A stretch of 64,000 bases of DNA from Kitasatospora paranensis. GTDB lineage: Bacteria > Actinomycetota > Actinomycetes > Streptomycetales > Streptomycetaceae. The notes under the pieces were generated by a model. It was given only the letters and a program-made list of their open reading frames with translations, did no database searches and was not told the DNA's origin. Of the stretch, positions 18,602 to 28,820 are shown one piece after another. The DNA is taken from the NCBI RefSeq assembly GCF_039544005.1, contig NZ_BAABKV010000001.1:3348001-3412000 (forward strand), in the 5' to 3' direction. The position numbers and the translations under genes are program-made. Each line of letters starts with the position of its first letter. Position 1 is the stretch's first letter.

Positions 18602-18771
18602 TCCCCCAGCCTCCTCAGCAGCTCGGCGTGGCAGGCGGCGTACTTGGCGCCGAGGCGGCGGATCTCGGCCGCCGACGGCCGCTCCCCGGGTCGGCCGGAT
18701 CCCGCCCCCTCGGACGGCGCCGGGACGGAACCGGGACGACTCGGTCCGTGGTCGTACGGGTCGTCGCTCAT
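18598..18771 (-). CDS. Putative antitoxin of the Doc-type toxin
   Basis: 57 residues from ATG at 18771. The first 30 residues are polar, Pro/Gly/Ser-rich and probably disordered. Residues 33-57 (SAAEIRRLGAKYAACHAELL) form one amphipathic helix. It is shorter than Phd and lacks a recognisable Phd/YefM DNA-binding fold. Position and 4-bp overlap argue for an antitoxin whose helix would occupy the Doc groove. This is inference from context. Confidence 0.55.
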   Translation of the reverse strand: MSDDPYDHGPSRPGSVPAPSEGAGSGRPGERPSAAEIRRLGAKYAACHAELLRRLGE

Positions 18772-18826
18772 ACCGGGGACCCTACGGGTGCGGGGCCGTC
18801 CGTGTAACGCGGATTTTTCCTGCACG

Positions 18827-18842
18827 TGTGATGCAGCTCACA
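18827..18842. promoter_or_regulatory. Perfect Crp-type palindrome TGTGA-N6-TCACA
   Basis: TGTGATGCAGCTCACA matches the CRP consensus at all ten defined positions. It lies 56 bp upstream of the putative antitoxin start (minus) and 137 bp upstream of the SsgA-like start (plus), in a shared intergenic region. Streptomyces Crp recognises the same core. Control of the SsgA-like gene, the toxin pair, or both is likely. Confidence 0.75.
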
Positions 18843-18978
18843 TGGAACCGGAGTAATCTCGGACGCTCGGCCGACTCTCCTCCCCGGGCGGCGCAGCCGC
18901 CCCGTCGTCACACAACCCTCACACGTCACACGTTCTGCTTCACACCCTCTGGGCAGGACCCCTCCGGGAGGAACCGAC

Positions 18979-19416
18979 ATGTCCGCTGCGCCCCTCACCG
19001 TCGAACAGGTCGTCGAAGCACGCCTCTTCGTCTCCGCTCACCGCACCGCCCCGCTGCACGTCACGCTGCGCTACCGCTCGGACGATCCGCTGGCCGTCCG
19101 GATGGTCTTCCCCGCCGAGTTCTCGCTGGACGGCGACGAGTTGCCGGAGCCCCCGCCGGAGATCGAGTGGGTCTTCGCCCGGCAGCTGCTCGCGGCCGGC
19201 CTGGACCTGCCGTCCGGGGTGGGCGACGTCCACATCCGCCCGGCCGTCGGCCGGTGGACGATGGTCGAGCTGCGCGCCGCCGAGGGCGTCGCCCTGCTCC
19301 AGTTCGGCGCCTCCGACCTGCGGCGCTTCGTGTGGGAGAGCTACCGGACGGTGCCGGAGGGCTTCGAGGGGCAGTACCTGGACGCCGACCGCGCCCTGTC
19401 CGAACTGCTCGGCTGA
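18979..19416 (+). CDS. Second SsgA-like sporulation regulator (SALP)
   Basis: 145 residues, ATG at 18979 with GGGAGGA seven bases upstream. Blocks are VVEARLFVSAHRTAPLHVTL, RYRSDDPLAVRMVFPAEFSL, IEWVFARQLLAAGLDLPSG, GDVHIRPAVG and a C-terminal ADRALSELLG. It keeps the WVFAR.LL core but is divergent from the gene at 7017, with a longer insertion (GDELPEPPPE) before it. In S. coelicolor one SALP (SsgG) maps near this part of the chromosome, from memory, but I do not assign the symbol. The Crp-type palindrome upstream suggests developmental or nutrient control. Confidence 0.82.
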   Translation: MSAAPLTVEQVVEARLFVSAHRTAPLHVTLRYRSDDPLAVRMVFPAEFSLDGDELPEPPPEIEWVFARQLLAAGLDLPSGVGDVHIRPAVGRWTMVELRAAEGVALLQFGASDLRRFVWESYRTVPEGFEGQYLDADRALSELLG

Positions 19417-19432
19417 CCACCCGCCAGCCGGG

Positions 19433-21957
19433 TCAGGCCGAGAGGCGGCGCATCAGCCGCACCCCCTGGCCCGGCGTCATGTGCGGCAGGTACGCCTTGC
19501 CGATCGCCCGGGTGATGGCGGGCAGCGCCGCCGGGTCCGGATAGACCATGTACAGAGGCCGGTACTCGGGCTGGAACTTCGCCTTGAAGGCGAGCAGCGA
19601 GCGGAAGCCGTAGACCGGCTCCAGGACCCGACCGATCCAGTCCAGCATCCGCTGCAGCGCGGTGGGCGGCCCGCCGCGGTCGGAGCGGGCCAGCGGCGCC
19701 CCGGACAGGCTCATGAACCGCGCGCCCTCCTCCTTGAAGCCCAGCGCCGCCGAGGCGATCAGGAACTCCATCACCCCGCGGAACCCCTCCGCGCGCCGCC
19801 GCATGAAGTCCAGCGTCCAGCCGACCGGCTCACCCTCCCCGTACACCGGCATCCAGCTGGTCAGGCCGTGCACGGTGCGGTCGGCGTCCACCGCGACCAG
19901 CATCCGCACCGCCGGGTCGTCCAGCTCCGCCAGGCCGCCGAGGGTGAACCCCATCTCCGGCAGGCCCTTGTCGGAGACCCACTCCTCGGAGATCGACCGG
20001 ATCTGGTCGCGGATGCCGATCGGCGCCTCCCGGTAGGTCCACCACTCGGCGGTGATGCCCTGCTTGCCGGCCTTGTTCAGCGAGGTGCGGATGTCCTGCC
20101 ACTTCTTGCCGGTGAACGCCAGGTCCGGCAGCGCGACCACGGTGTCCTCGGCGACCTGGAGCGAGCGCCAGCCGAGCCCCTCGGCGTCCTCACGGGCCTG
20201 CTCGGTGACGCTGTAGAAGCAGGGTGTCCAGCCCCGGCCGTCGCAGTACCGGGCGAACCCGGCGACCGCGTGCCGCCGGGCCTCGGGCTCGCCGAAGGGG
20301 TCGCCGGTGGTCAGCGCCACGGTCGCGATCACCCGGTACGGCACCGCGGCCGTCCCCGCCTCGTCGAACCAGTAGTGGTTGCCGTCCCAGGTGGACAGGA
20401 AGGACAGCGTGGAGCCGCCGTGGGCGGCGAGCAGCGCCCGCGCGCGGACGGCGTCCTCGGCGTCCACGTGCACGGCCGGCCGCCGGAAGGCGACCAGCAG
20501 GGCGACCAGGGTGACGGCCCAGAACACCGTGCCGGCGGCGATCTCCAGCGCCTGCGCGCCGCCACCCGCGGCGATCGGGCGGTCGGGCAGCAGACCGTCG
20601 TAGGCGGGCGGCAGCAGCTCCGCGGGCAGGCCGCGGGCCAGCGCCGCGGCCGTCGCGTCCGGCTCGTACTGGTCGGCGACCAGCAACCCGACGCCGATGT
20701 ACGCGCCGCAGCACAGCACCAGGGCGCCGCCCACCACGATCACCAGCCACCGCTGCACCGTGCGGGCGAGCCGCTGGTCGAAGCTGCGCCGGGTCAGCAC
20801 CAGCAGGACGAGGACGGCCGCGGGCAGCAGCAGGGCCTCGCCGACCAGCTCGAACAGGTACCCGGTGCCGCCGTCCTGCGAGACGTCGTCGTAGTTGATC
20901 GCCAGCAGCCACGACAGCACGCCGACCCAGGCCAGCTCGGTGGCCACGGTGATCCACCAGGCCGTCCGCAGCCCCCGGCGCAGCCCCTCGGCGAGGACGA
21001 GCAGCAGCACCGGCACCAGCGCCGCCATCAGCCGGCCCGGCGAGTCCAGGAAGCGGACGGTGGAGTGCGCCCGGGCGCACGCCTGCGCCGAGTCCCGGCA
21101 GGCCGCGGCGACCTCGGCGCCGGAGGGCACGTGCGAGAAGTACAGGCCGGCGAAGGTGTTGAAGGGGCCGATCGCGTCCCGGTAGAGCGAGGCGACCAGC
21201 GGCCCGATCGCGGTGGCGGCCAGGGTGAGGGCGACCAGCACCCGGGTCTCGGCGTGCGAGGCGCGGCGCGGGCGGCGGCTGCGTCCGCGGTGCATCAGCG
21301 CCCCGGCGGCGAGCCCGGCGAGGGCCGCGGCGACCCGCTGCACCCCTGCAGGTGGCCGACGTAGAGCATGAGGACGAGCGGGACGAGGACGACGACCAGC
21401 CGCAGCCTGCGGCGCCACAGCACGGTGAGCCGGTAGCTGACCACCCCGCCCAGCGCGAACAGCCCGATGGTCGGCCCCACCGCGATCTGGTCCTGGATCT
21501 CCTGGGTCCAGCCGAGCCCGGCGGCGACGCCGACGCGGACGGCGGCGGTGCCCAGCAGCGTCCCGGCGACCTGTCCGCCGAGCAGCACGGCAGCCGTGAC
21601 GGCCGTCCCCAGCCGCAGCTCGGCGAACGGCCCGAACACCGCCAGCAGCAGGCCGGTGACCACGTACGAGCCGATGCCCGAGCACCAGAACAGTGAACTC
21701 ACCGGGGTCCACCAGTGCCCGGCGGCGAGGCTGGGGATGCCGACGCCGACGTTCGGCAGCAGCGCGGGCGAGGGCCCGGTGCCGAGGCTGCCGGTGGCGG
21801 CGCCCACCACCCACAGGGCGGCCAGCAGGGCCAGCGTGAGCGGGGCCCGGCGCAGCTGCGCCGCGAGGACGGCGAGCAGCCACGGGGCGCGTCCGCCGTC
21901 CTGGGGCCGCGGCCGGACGGGCGCCGGGTCGGTCACGGGGGCGGTGCGGTCGGTCAT
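19433..21957 (-). CDS. Rhomboid-like membrane protein fused to MprF-like (DUF2156) domain, one frame break
   Basis: The N-terminal ~230 residues have six or so membrane helices with HWWTPVSSLFWCSGIGSYV and FGPFAELRLG, a rhomboid-like arrangement without an obvious GxSG. More helices follow (AALVPVLLLVLAEGL, LLPAAVLVLLVLTRRS), then a soluble C-terminal domain of the MprF/LPG-synthase type: GDPFGEPEARRHAVAGF, FTGKKWQDIRTSLNKAGKQG, LDFMRRRAEGFRGVMEFLI, FKAKFQPEYRPLYMVYPD. Such domains transfer an aminoacyl group from tRNA to phosphatidylglycerol or handle related lipids. The frame breaks at four C at 21343-21346; one more base gives GVQRVAAALAGLAAGALM and an 841-residue protein. The substrate is unknown. 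Confidence 0.75.
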
Positions 21958-22038
21958 GGGGTCCGTCCCGTCTGGTGTGCCGGCCGGGTGGTGCCGTTCG
22001 CGGGCCGGCGCGGGGTGTCCTCCCCTCACCGGTGGATG

Positions 22039-22665
22039 TCAGGCCTTGGCGGAGCGCACCAGGTGCGCGTAGACCACGACGTTCCCGTCGTAGCCGTTCT
22101 GCTTGCTGAAGCCGCCGCCGCAGGTGATGAGCCGCAGCTGGGCGTTGGGCGCCGGGGAGTAGACGGTGCGGTCGGGGAAGTCCTTCTTGGGGTAGACCTC
22201 GACGGCGTCGACGGCGAAGTAGGCGACGGCCCGGTCGTCGCGGGTGATCTGCACCTGGTCGCCCTTGTGGAGGCTGCCGAGCCGGTAGAAGACGGCGGGG
22301 CCCCGGCTGTTGTCGACGTGGCCGGCCATGACGGCGGTGCCGCTCTGGCCGGGGGCGGTGCCCGCGGCGTACCAGCCGGCCAGGTTGGCGTCCTCCTCCG
22401 GGGGCGGTTGGAGGTGGCCGCCGCCGTCGAGGGCGAGGCCGGTGACGGGGGCGTCGATGCCGACGACGGGGATGCGGATGCGGGTGGGGGCGGCGCGCGG
22501 CATGGGCGGCGCGACGACGATGGGGGCGCCGAGCACGTCGAGGCCCTCCGCGGCGCCGGGCAGCGGCGGCAGGATCCGCCCGCCGTGCAGCATCCAGGCG
22601 CCGAGCACCAGGGCGGCGCCCGCTGCCAGCGCTCCCGGCCAGGGGCTCCTGTGCTGTGCGCCCAC
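22039..22665 (-). CDS. Class F sortase
   Basis: 208 residues from GTG at 22665, chosen because GGGAG stands four bases upstream (an ATG at 22767 is in frame). Membrane helix GALAAGAALVLGAWML, then a sortase beta-barrel: RIRIPVVGIDAPV, AGTAPGQSGTAVMAGHVD (catalytic His), YRLGSLHKGDQV and LRLITCGGGF (catalytic Cys in the TxTC motif). Class F sortases are found in actinobacteria and join proteins with LPXTG-like signals to the wall or to each other. No substrate with an LPXTG tail is visible in this window. It lies between two DUF2156 membrane proteins on the same strand. Confidence 0.88.
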   Translation of the reverse strand: MGAQHRSPWPGALAAGAALVLGAWMLHGGRILPPLPGAAEGLDVLGAPIVVAPPMPRAAPTRIRIPVVGIDAPVTGLALDGGGHLQPPPEEDANLAGWYAAGTAPGQSGTAVMAGHVDNSRGPAVFYRLGSLHKGDQVQITRDDRAVAYFAVDAVEVYPKKDFPDRTVYSPAPNAQLRLITCGGGFSKQNGYDGNVVVYAHLVRSAKA

Positions 22666-22750
22666 CGTGCTCCCGTCGTCGTGGCGGCTTGTCGCCGCCC
22701 CGTGCCGCGCGGCCGGCCCGGCGGGCCCGCCCAGGTCAAGTGAAGGCCCG

Positions 22751-25398
22751 TCAGCCGGGCGGGGCATCCGCCGCTGCCCCGTCCAGGTGAGCGGTGGGCC
22801 TGCGGCGGCGGACGGCGGGCAGCCGGGGCCGGGTCAGGAAGCCCTCGGCGATGGCGTTGGCCGTGCCGATCGCGAAGAGCTCGGTGGACTTCTCGTAGAG
22901 CAGGTAGCGGGGCCGCCAGGCGGGCTGGTAGCGGGCGTTGGAGCGGTACAGCGACTCCAGCTGCCACCAGCGGGAGGCGAACCGCAACAGGGCCCGCCAC
23001 AACCGCAGGACCGGCCCGGCGCCGAGCCGTCCGCCCTCCTCGAAGACCGCCCGGAACATCGCAAAGTTGAGCGACACCCGGGTGACCGGCAGGTCGCCGG
23101 AGGCGCCGCGGAGCAGCAGCTCGGTGATCATGAATTCGACGAGGCCGTTGTCGGACTCTCGGTCACGGCGCATCAGGTCGAGCGAGAGTCCGTCGGCGCC
23201 CCAGGGGACGAAGCTGAGCAGGGCACTGGTGCGGTCGTTCTCGTCGCGGCACTCGATCATCAGGCAGTCGCCGTCGGCCGGGTCGCCGAGCCGGCCCAGC
23301 GCCATGGAGAAGCCGCGCTCCGTCCGCCCGTGCCGCCATGCGTCGGCGAGCCGGACGAGGCCCGCCATCTCGTCCGCGGGGATGTCGCGGTGCCGCCGGA
23401 CGACCACGGTGTAGCCGGCCTTGCGGACCCGGCCGCAGGTCTGGCGCAGCGTCCGCATGGCGCGCCCGTCCAGGTGGAAGCCGGCGGTCTCCACGACCGC
23501 CTCGTCGCCGAACTCGAGGGCGCGCAGCCCGGCGACCCGGGTGTAGACGGTGGCGGCCTGCTCGCCGGCGCCGGTGACGGCGGGGATCCAGCCCTGGGCC
23601 CGCAGTTCGCGGTGCCAGACCTCGATCGCCTGCGGCCAGGCCTCCGGGTCCCCGAGCGGGTCGCCGGAGGCGAGTGCGACGCCGTTGACGACCCGGTGGA
23701 GGACGGCGGCCTTCCCGGACGGCGACCAGCAGATCGCCTTGTCGCGGCGGAGCGCGAAGTAGCCGAGCGAGTCGCGGGCGCCGTGCCGCGCCAGCAGGTC
23801 GCGCAGCCGGCGCTCGTCGTCGGGCTGCTGCCGGACCCGGCCGTGCGGGGAGCGGAAGAGCACCCGCATGGCGACCAGCAGCAGGGCCGCGCCGAAAAGG
23901 TTGATGCCGAGGTCGACCCAGCCGGGGACGTCGACGTCGGCGTACTGGACGACGCCGGAGAGGGTGAACAGGCGCAGCAGCACGTACACCGAGGCGTCGC
24001 CCCAGTCGGGCGGTGCCTCGGCGTAGGTGGCGCGGACGACGGCGGCGCCGAGCACGGTGAGCAGGCCGCCGCCGACCACGAGGACGGTCGCGGCCAGCAC
24101 GGTGTTGCCGCGCCCGCCGCGGGCGGTGAAGGCGGGTCGGCCGAGCAGCAGGGCGACGAGCAGGGCGACGGTGATCGCGACGGAGACCCAGTTGAAGGGG
24201 TGCGCGCGGTAGTCGGGGTAGGCCAGCGCGAGCGCGAAGGCCGCGGTGTAGAGCACGACGACGGTGGTGGTGACCAGCCAGGCGGCCCGTTTGCGGCGGC
24301 GGAGCATCACCGCGAGCAGGCCGGCGAACAGGGCGCCGGTGAAGCCGGACGCGATCAGCACGGGGGTGAAGAACTCGCCCCGGTTGGCGCGTTGGACCTG
24401 CTGGCGGAAGGGTTCGATCAGTCCGGCCACCAGGTTGAGCAGGGCGGCGACCCGGACGTACCACTCGGCGCCGACGGCGCAGCGGCGGCGCCAGGCGGGC
24501 AGCGGACGGGCGGGCGGGGCCGGGGGTGCCGGCTGGGGCTCCGGGGCCGGTTCCGCCGGGGCGGGCGCCGGGGGCGCGGCCTGGGCGGGGAGGCCGGGGG
24601 CGCCGCCGGGGCCGCCCCGTCGGGGGCCGTCCCGTCGGCGGGTGCCTCGCCGGGCGGTGCGGTGTCCGGGGCGCCCGCGAGCACGTTGTAGAACGAGGTC
24701 TTGGCGGTGACCAGCCTCCGGTGGATGCGGGCGTCGCGGCGTTCGGCGCGGGCCATCCGCTTGGGGCGGGCGCGGTAGCGCCAGCGGGCCCAGGGGCTCT
24801 GCGGCCGGGCGAGCCGGACGGCGCCGACCATGGCGAGCGGGGGCAGCATCACGCCGAGCAGTCCCGTCCAGAGCTTGCCCTTGAAGAGGGTGACGGCGAC
24901 CAGGAGCAGGAGGATGCCCGCGCCGACCAGCTGGCCCGCCGTCAGCCGGGCCTTGAAGCCGCCGAGGGGCAGTTCGCCGACCAGGAGCAGCCCGATGACG
25001 GCGACGGCCAGGATCACCGCGTCGACGGACTTGCGGCCCTGTTCGCTCCAGTAGACGTCCTCCAGGTGGAGGACGAGCGCGAACTCGTCGAGGACGAGCC
25101 CGGCGCCGATGCCGAAGCCCCCGGCGAGGACGTTCCACAGCTGGCCGCCGTCGCCGCGGACGGTGAACGCGCCGACCCCGCAGATCAGGATCAGGGTCTG
25201 GCCGAAGACGACGTGGTGGATGTGCAGCCCTCCGGGCTGCACGTTGCCGGGCCACCAGCTGGTGCCGCGCCGGATCATCCGGACGCTGAAGCGGATGAAC
25301 AGGAACGAGGAGATCAGTCCGAGCAGCAGCAGGAACAGCGGCTCGCGGCCCGAATCGACGATCCGTTCACGGTAGGTGTCGAGCACCCACTGCCACAT
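22751..25398 (-). CDS. Membrane protein with C-terminal LPG-synthase (DUF2156) domain, one frame break
   Basis: ATG at 25398 with GGAGG about eleven bases upstream. The N-terminal module (~230 residues) has helices and a His motif (GGLHIHHVVFGQTL) plus LDEFALVLHLEDVYW, which I do not recognise. After an Ala/Pro linker comes a second membrane region (RVAALLNLVAGLIEPFRQQV, LIASGFTGALFAGLLAVML), then the MprF-like domain: GYFALRRDKAICWSPSGKA, VALASGDPLGDPEAW, TCGRVRKAGYTVVVRRHRD and WRPRYLLYEKSTEL, as in LysX and MprF. The linker changes frame near 24596-24600 (five G); one more base gives 882 residues. An alternative is two separate genes, a 280-residue membrane protein and an LPG synthase. The C-terminal half is firmly assigned. 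Confidence 0.72.
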
Positions 25399-25681
25399 GG
25401 CGTACGGGACCTCCGGGGCGCGGGGGATCGGCGGATCCCCCATCTGACGACGGCTCAGTGGGTCCTCGCCACCGGTCCGCCCCGCGCGTAGGCCGAACGG
25501 ACGAGCGGATCCGCCGGTACGGACCCGATCACCCGTCCGACCGTCACGCCTCCGCGGACGCAGGGGGGCCGTGCCATGCTGTGGGCCGACCCGCCCTCCC
25601 GGACCCGTCGATCCGACTGTCGGACTGTCAGCTCGTCCGATCGCCCACCCGCGACCGGACCCGACCCGAACGGACACGACC
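25399..25681. other. Divergent intergenic region, LPG-synthase gene / lipoprotein gene
   Basis: 283 bp between divergent starts. Several TCGGAC/GTCCGA-type short repeats occur (for example near 25600-25630), but I see no clear -35/-10 pair. Confidence 0.35.
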
Positions 25682-26934
25682 TTGGACGCTCTCTCCCGCA
25701 GGACTCTGCTGGCCGCCGGAGCCGCCACCGCCGCCACCCTGGCGGCAGGCTGCGCGGAGCACGGCACCGGCAACGGCGACCCGGCCGGCGCGCCCCCGGT
25801 CAGGGCCTCGCAGTCCGCCGCCACCCACGCGGACACGCCCCAGCCGCCCGCCACCCTGATCGGCGACGGCTCGACCTCCGACACCGGCCCCCAGCCGCAC
25901 CAGCCGGAGACCGACCAGTTGGAGCCGGGCCAGACACCGCCGCAGTTCGTGGTCTTCTCCTGGGACGGCGCCGGCGAGCTCGACAACCAGCTGTTCAGCC
26001 GGTTCCGCAAGCTCGCCCAGGACCACGACGCGAAGATGACGTTCTTCCTGAGCGGCATCTACGCCCTGCCGGAGTCCAAGAAGGACCTGTACCACCCGCC
26101 GCAGCACCCGGTGGGCGCCTCCGACATCGGCTACCTCAGCAACGAGCACGTGCGCGCGACCCTGCAGCAGGTCGGCGACGCGTGGCTGGAGGGCCACGAG
26201 ATCGGCACCCACTTCAACGGGCACTTCTGCGGCCCGACCGGCGGCGGCCGGTGGTCCCCGAGGACTGGGACAGCGAGATCCAGCAGGCGATGGACTTCGT
26301 CATGAACTGGCGGACGAACACCGGCTACACCGACCTGCCGGCGCTGCCCTTCGACTACCGCAAGGAGCTGATCGGCGGCCGGACCCCGTGCCTGGAGGGC
26401 CAGCGCGGGCTGCTGCCCACCGCCGCCAAGCGCGGCTGGCGCTACGACAGCAGCGGCCCCGGCGGCCTCCAGGTCTGGCCGCAGAAGATCCAGGGCGGCG
26501 CCCTGTGGGACATGCCGCTGCAGTCGATCCCGTTCCCCGGTCACAGCTTCCAGGTGCTGTCGATGGACTACAACATCATGTACAACCAGTCCGGAGCCAG
26601 CACCAAGGGCGACACCGCCAAGTACGACGGCTGGCAGACCCAGGCCCGTGACTCCTACCTGGCCGGCTTCCAGCGCGCGTACACCACCAACCGGGCGCCG
26701 ATGATCATCGGGAACCACTTCGAGCAGTGGAACGGCGGCATCTACATGAACGCCGTCGAGGACGCGCTCAAGGCGATCGCCGACAAGCCCGACGTCCGGC
26801 TGGTCTCCTTCCGCCAGCTGGTGGACTGGCTGGAGGCACAGGACACGGCCGTGCTGCGCAAGCTCCAGTCACTGGCTCCCGGCGAGTCGCCGGGCGGCGG
26901 CTGGCGGACCTTCCTCGGCGGATCCGGCTCCTGA
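25682..26934 (+). CDS. Tat-exported lipoprotein with polysaccharide-deacetylase-like domain, one frame break
   Basis: The TTG at 25682 begins LDALSRRTLLAAGAATAA, with twin arginines and then LAAGC, a lipobox, so it is a Tat substrate anchored by lipid. A polar linker follows. The catalytic-like domain shows PQFVVFSWDGAG (NodB-type motif 1 with Asp), KMTFFLSG, GHEIGTHFNGHFCG (the His-containing motif 2), PFDYRKELIGGRTPCLEG and MIIGNHFEQWNGG. Carbohydrate esterase 4 enzymes remove acetyl groups from chitin or peptidoglycan; this divergent member may act on wall glycans. The frame breaks at four C at 26256-26259; one more gives GGRWSPEDWDSEIQQ and a 417-residue protein. The start has no strong ribosome binding site. 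Confidence 0.75.
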
Positions 26935-26955
26935 CGGACGGCGGCCCGGACGGGC

Positions 26956-28392
26956 TCAGCCGGCCGCGCGGGTGCGGCCGGACACCAGGGCGCCCAGCAG
27001 GGCCACCCCCGTCATCACCAGGAAGATCACCGCGAACGACCCCGCCGGGGCGGGAGCGTCCTGGGCGGCGGCGGCCGCCGAGCCGCCGCCCAGCGCCGCG
27101 AACAGCACGCCGGCCAGACCGATCAGCAGGACGTTGCCCAGCGCGTCGCTCAGCTGGAGCGCCGCCGAGTTGGCACCGGTGTCCTCCGGCGCCGAGAGCT
27201 TCATCATCAGCACGCTGATGCTCGACACCGCCATCCCCATGCCGACGCCGCCGACCGCCCAGGCCACCGCCGCCGTCCAGACCGGCGCCGCCGGGACGAG
27301 CACCAGCGCCGCGCCCGCGATCGCCACCGCGCAGAGCACGAACCCGAGCCGGATCATCGCCTCCCGGTGCCGCTCGGCCCGCGGCCGGCCCTGCAGCCAG
27401 GAGCCCAGCGCCCAGGACAGCCCGCCGCTGGTCAGCGTCATCCCGGCCAGGGTCGGCGAGAGGTTGCGCTGGGTCACCATCATCAGCGGCACGAAGGCCT
27501 CGGCGGCGAAGAACGCACCGGCCGCGACCCCGCGCAGCAGGATCACCACCGGCAGCCCGCGGGCCGCCCGGAGGGTGCCGGCCGGCAGCAGCCGCAGCAC
27601 CGCGGGCACCAGCAGGGCCGCACCCAGCGCCGCGGGCAGCAGGGCGACCGGGTCCAGGCGCTGGCCCGCGTACTGGAGCAGGGCGGCGCCGACCGCGGCC
27701 CGGGCCGCGGCCCACGTCCGGCTGCGGTCGAACACCCCGGCCCGCTGCGGCGGCTGGGCGCGCTCGGCCCGGCGCAGCGCCGGGCCCATCACCGCCAGCG
27801 GCAGCAGGATCAGCACCGGCACGGCCAGGAACACCCAGCGCCAGCCCAGGTGCTGGGTGACCGCACCGGCCACCACCGGGCCGAGGATCGACGGCAGCAC
27901 CCAGGCCGCCGAGAACGCCGCGAAGACCGCCGGCCGCAGCCGCTCCGGGAACGCCCGGCCGACCACCACGTAGAGCGCGACGATCACCAGGCCGCCGCCC
28001 AGGCCCTGGATCGCCCGGCCGGCCACGAACGGCCACATGCCGACCGCCGTGCCGGCCACCACCAGCCCGGTACCGAAGACCGCGATGCCGCTGAACAGCG
28101 GCGCCATCGGGCCGCTGCGGTCGCACCACTGGCCGGAGACGACCAGCGCGAAGAGCGTGGTGGTGAAGTAGCCGGAGAACGCGAAGGCGTACAGCCCGAG
28201 GCCGTCGAGCTGCCGGGCCGCCACCGGCATCGCGGTGTTGACCGCGGTCGCCTCGAAGGCCAGCAGCAGTACCACCGAGACGATCCCCAGGGTGAGCGCC
28301 CGGTACGGGCCGCCGAGCACCCCGCCGCCGCCGTCGGGGGTGAGGGCGGTGCGGTCGGGTGCGGTGGCGGCGGTGCTGGTCATGGCAGCCAT
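26956..28392 (-). CDS. MFS drug/metabolite exporter
   Basis: 478 residues and about 12-14 membrane helices. First helix LTLGIVSVVLLLAFEATAVN, then the motif A-like GQWCDRSGPMAPLFSG (loop 2-3), GRAIQGLGGGLVIVALYVVVG (motif C region) and GPVVAGAVTQHLGWRWVFLAVP, which is typical of DHA-type exporters. The ATG at 28392 or 28383 starts the protein. It is convergent with the lipoprotein gene and follows the guanidinium exporter on the same strand, 92 bp apart; I cannot tell whether it shares that transcript. The substrate is unknown. Confidence 0.85.
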   Translation of the reverse strand: MAAMTSTAATAPDRTALTPDGGGGVLGGPYRALTLGIVSVVLLLAFEATAVNTAMPVAARQLDGLGLYAFAFSGYFTTTLFALVVSGQWCDRSGPMAPLFSGIAVFGTGLVVAGTAVGMWPFVAGRAIQGLGGGLVIVALYVVVGRAFPERLRPAVFAAFSAAWVLPSILGPVVAGAVTQHLGWRWVFLAVPVLILLPLAVMGPALRRAERAQPPQRAGVFDRSRTWAAARAAVGAALLQYAGQRLDPVALLPAALGAALLVPAVLRLLPAGTLRAARGLPVVILLRGVAAGAFFAAEAFVPLMMVTQRNLSPTLAGMTLTSGGLSWALGSWLQGRPRAERHREAMIRLGFVLCAVAIAGAALVLVPAAPVWTAAVAWAVGGVGMGMAVSSISVLMMKLSAPEDTGANSAALQLSDALGNVLLIGLAGVLFAALGGGSAAAAAQDAPAPAGSFAVIFLVMTGVALLGALVSGRTRAAG

Positions 28393-28484
28393 CGTAAGGC
28401 CCACCGGCCCGGATGACTCCTGACCTTCGGACGGGTGCGCGACTCCGCCCCGGGACGTAGGACCGCGGGCCGGCACGGCACCGC

Positions 28485-28799
28485 TCAGTGCAGCGCCTTG
28501 AGCCCGACCACCCCGCCGACGATGAGCAGCAGGCAGCTCACCCGGGCCGCGGTCATCGCGTCCCCGAGCGCCGCCATCCCGTACAGCGCGGTGCCCACCG
28601 CGCCGATCCCGACCCACACCGCGTAGCCCGTCCCGAGCGGGATGGTGCGCATGGCGTAGGCCAGCCCGCCCATCGACAGCACCAGGGCGACGGCGAACAC
28701 CGCGCTCGGCAGCGGGCGGGAGAACCCCTTCGACCCCTCCAGGGCGACCGCCCACACGGTCTCCAGCACACCCGCCACGATCAGCACGATCCAGGCCAC
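28485..28799 (-). CDS. gdx: SMR-family guanidinium exporter (Gdx/SugE type)
   Basis: 104 residues, four helices: AWIVLIVAGVLETVWAVALE with the essential Glu in helix 1, SAVFAVALVLSMGGLAYAM, then IPLGTGYAVWVGIGAVGTAL and a C-terminal LLIVGGVVGLKALH. GTG at 28799 has GGAGG seven bases upstream. The G-x-YAVW-x-GIG block and the Gly-rich helix 3 are those of the Gdx subtype, which exports guanidinium in exchange for protons. A guanidine-III riboswitch ends 54 bp upstream on the same strand, which strongly supports guanidinium as substrate. Confidence 0.9.
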   Translation of the reverse strand: MAWIVLIVAGVLETVWAVALEGSKGFSRPLPSAVFAVALVLSMGGLAYAMRTIPLGTGYAVWVGIGAVGTALYGMAALGDAMTAARVSCLLLIVGGVVGLKALH

Positions 28800-28820
28800 G
28801 ACGACACCTCCGCAGTAGTC

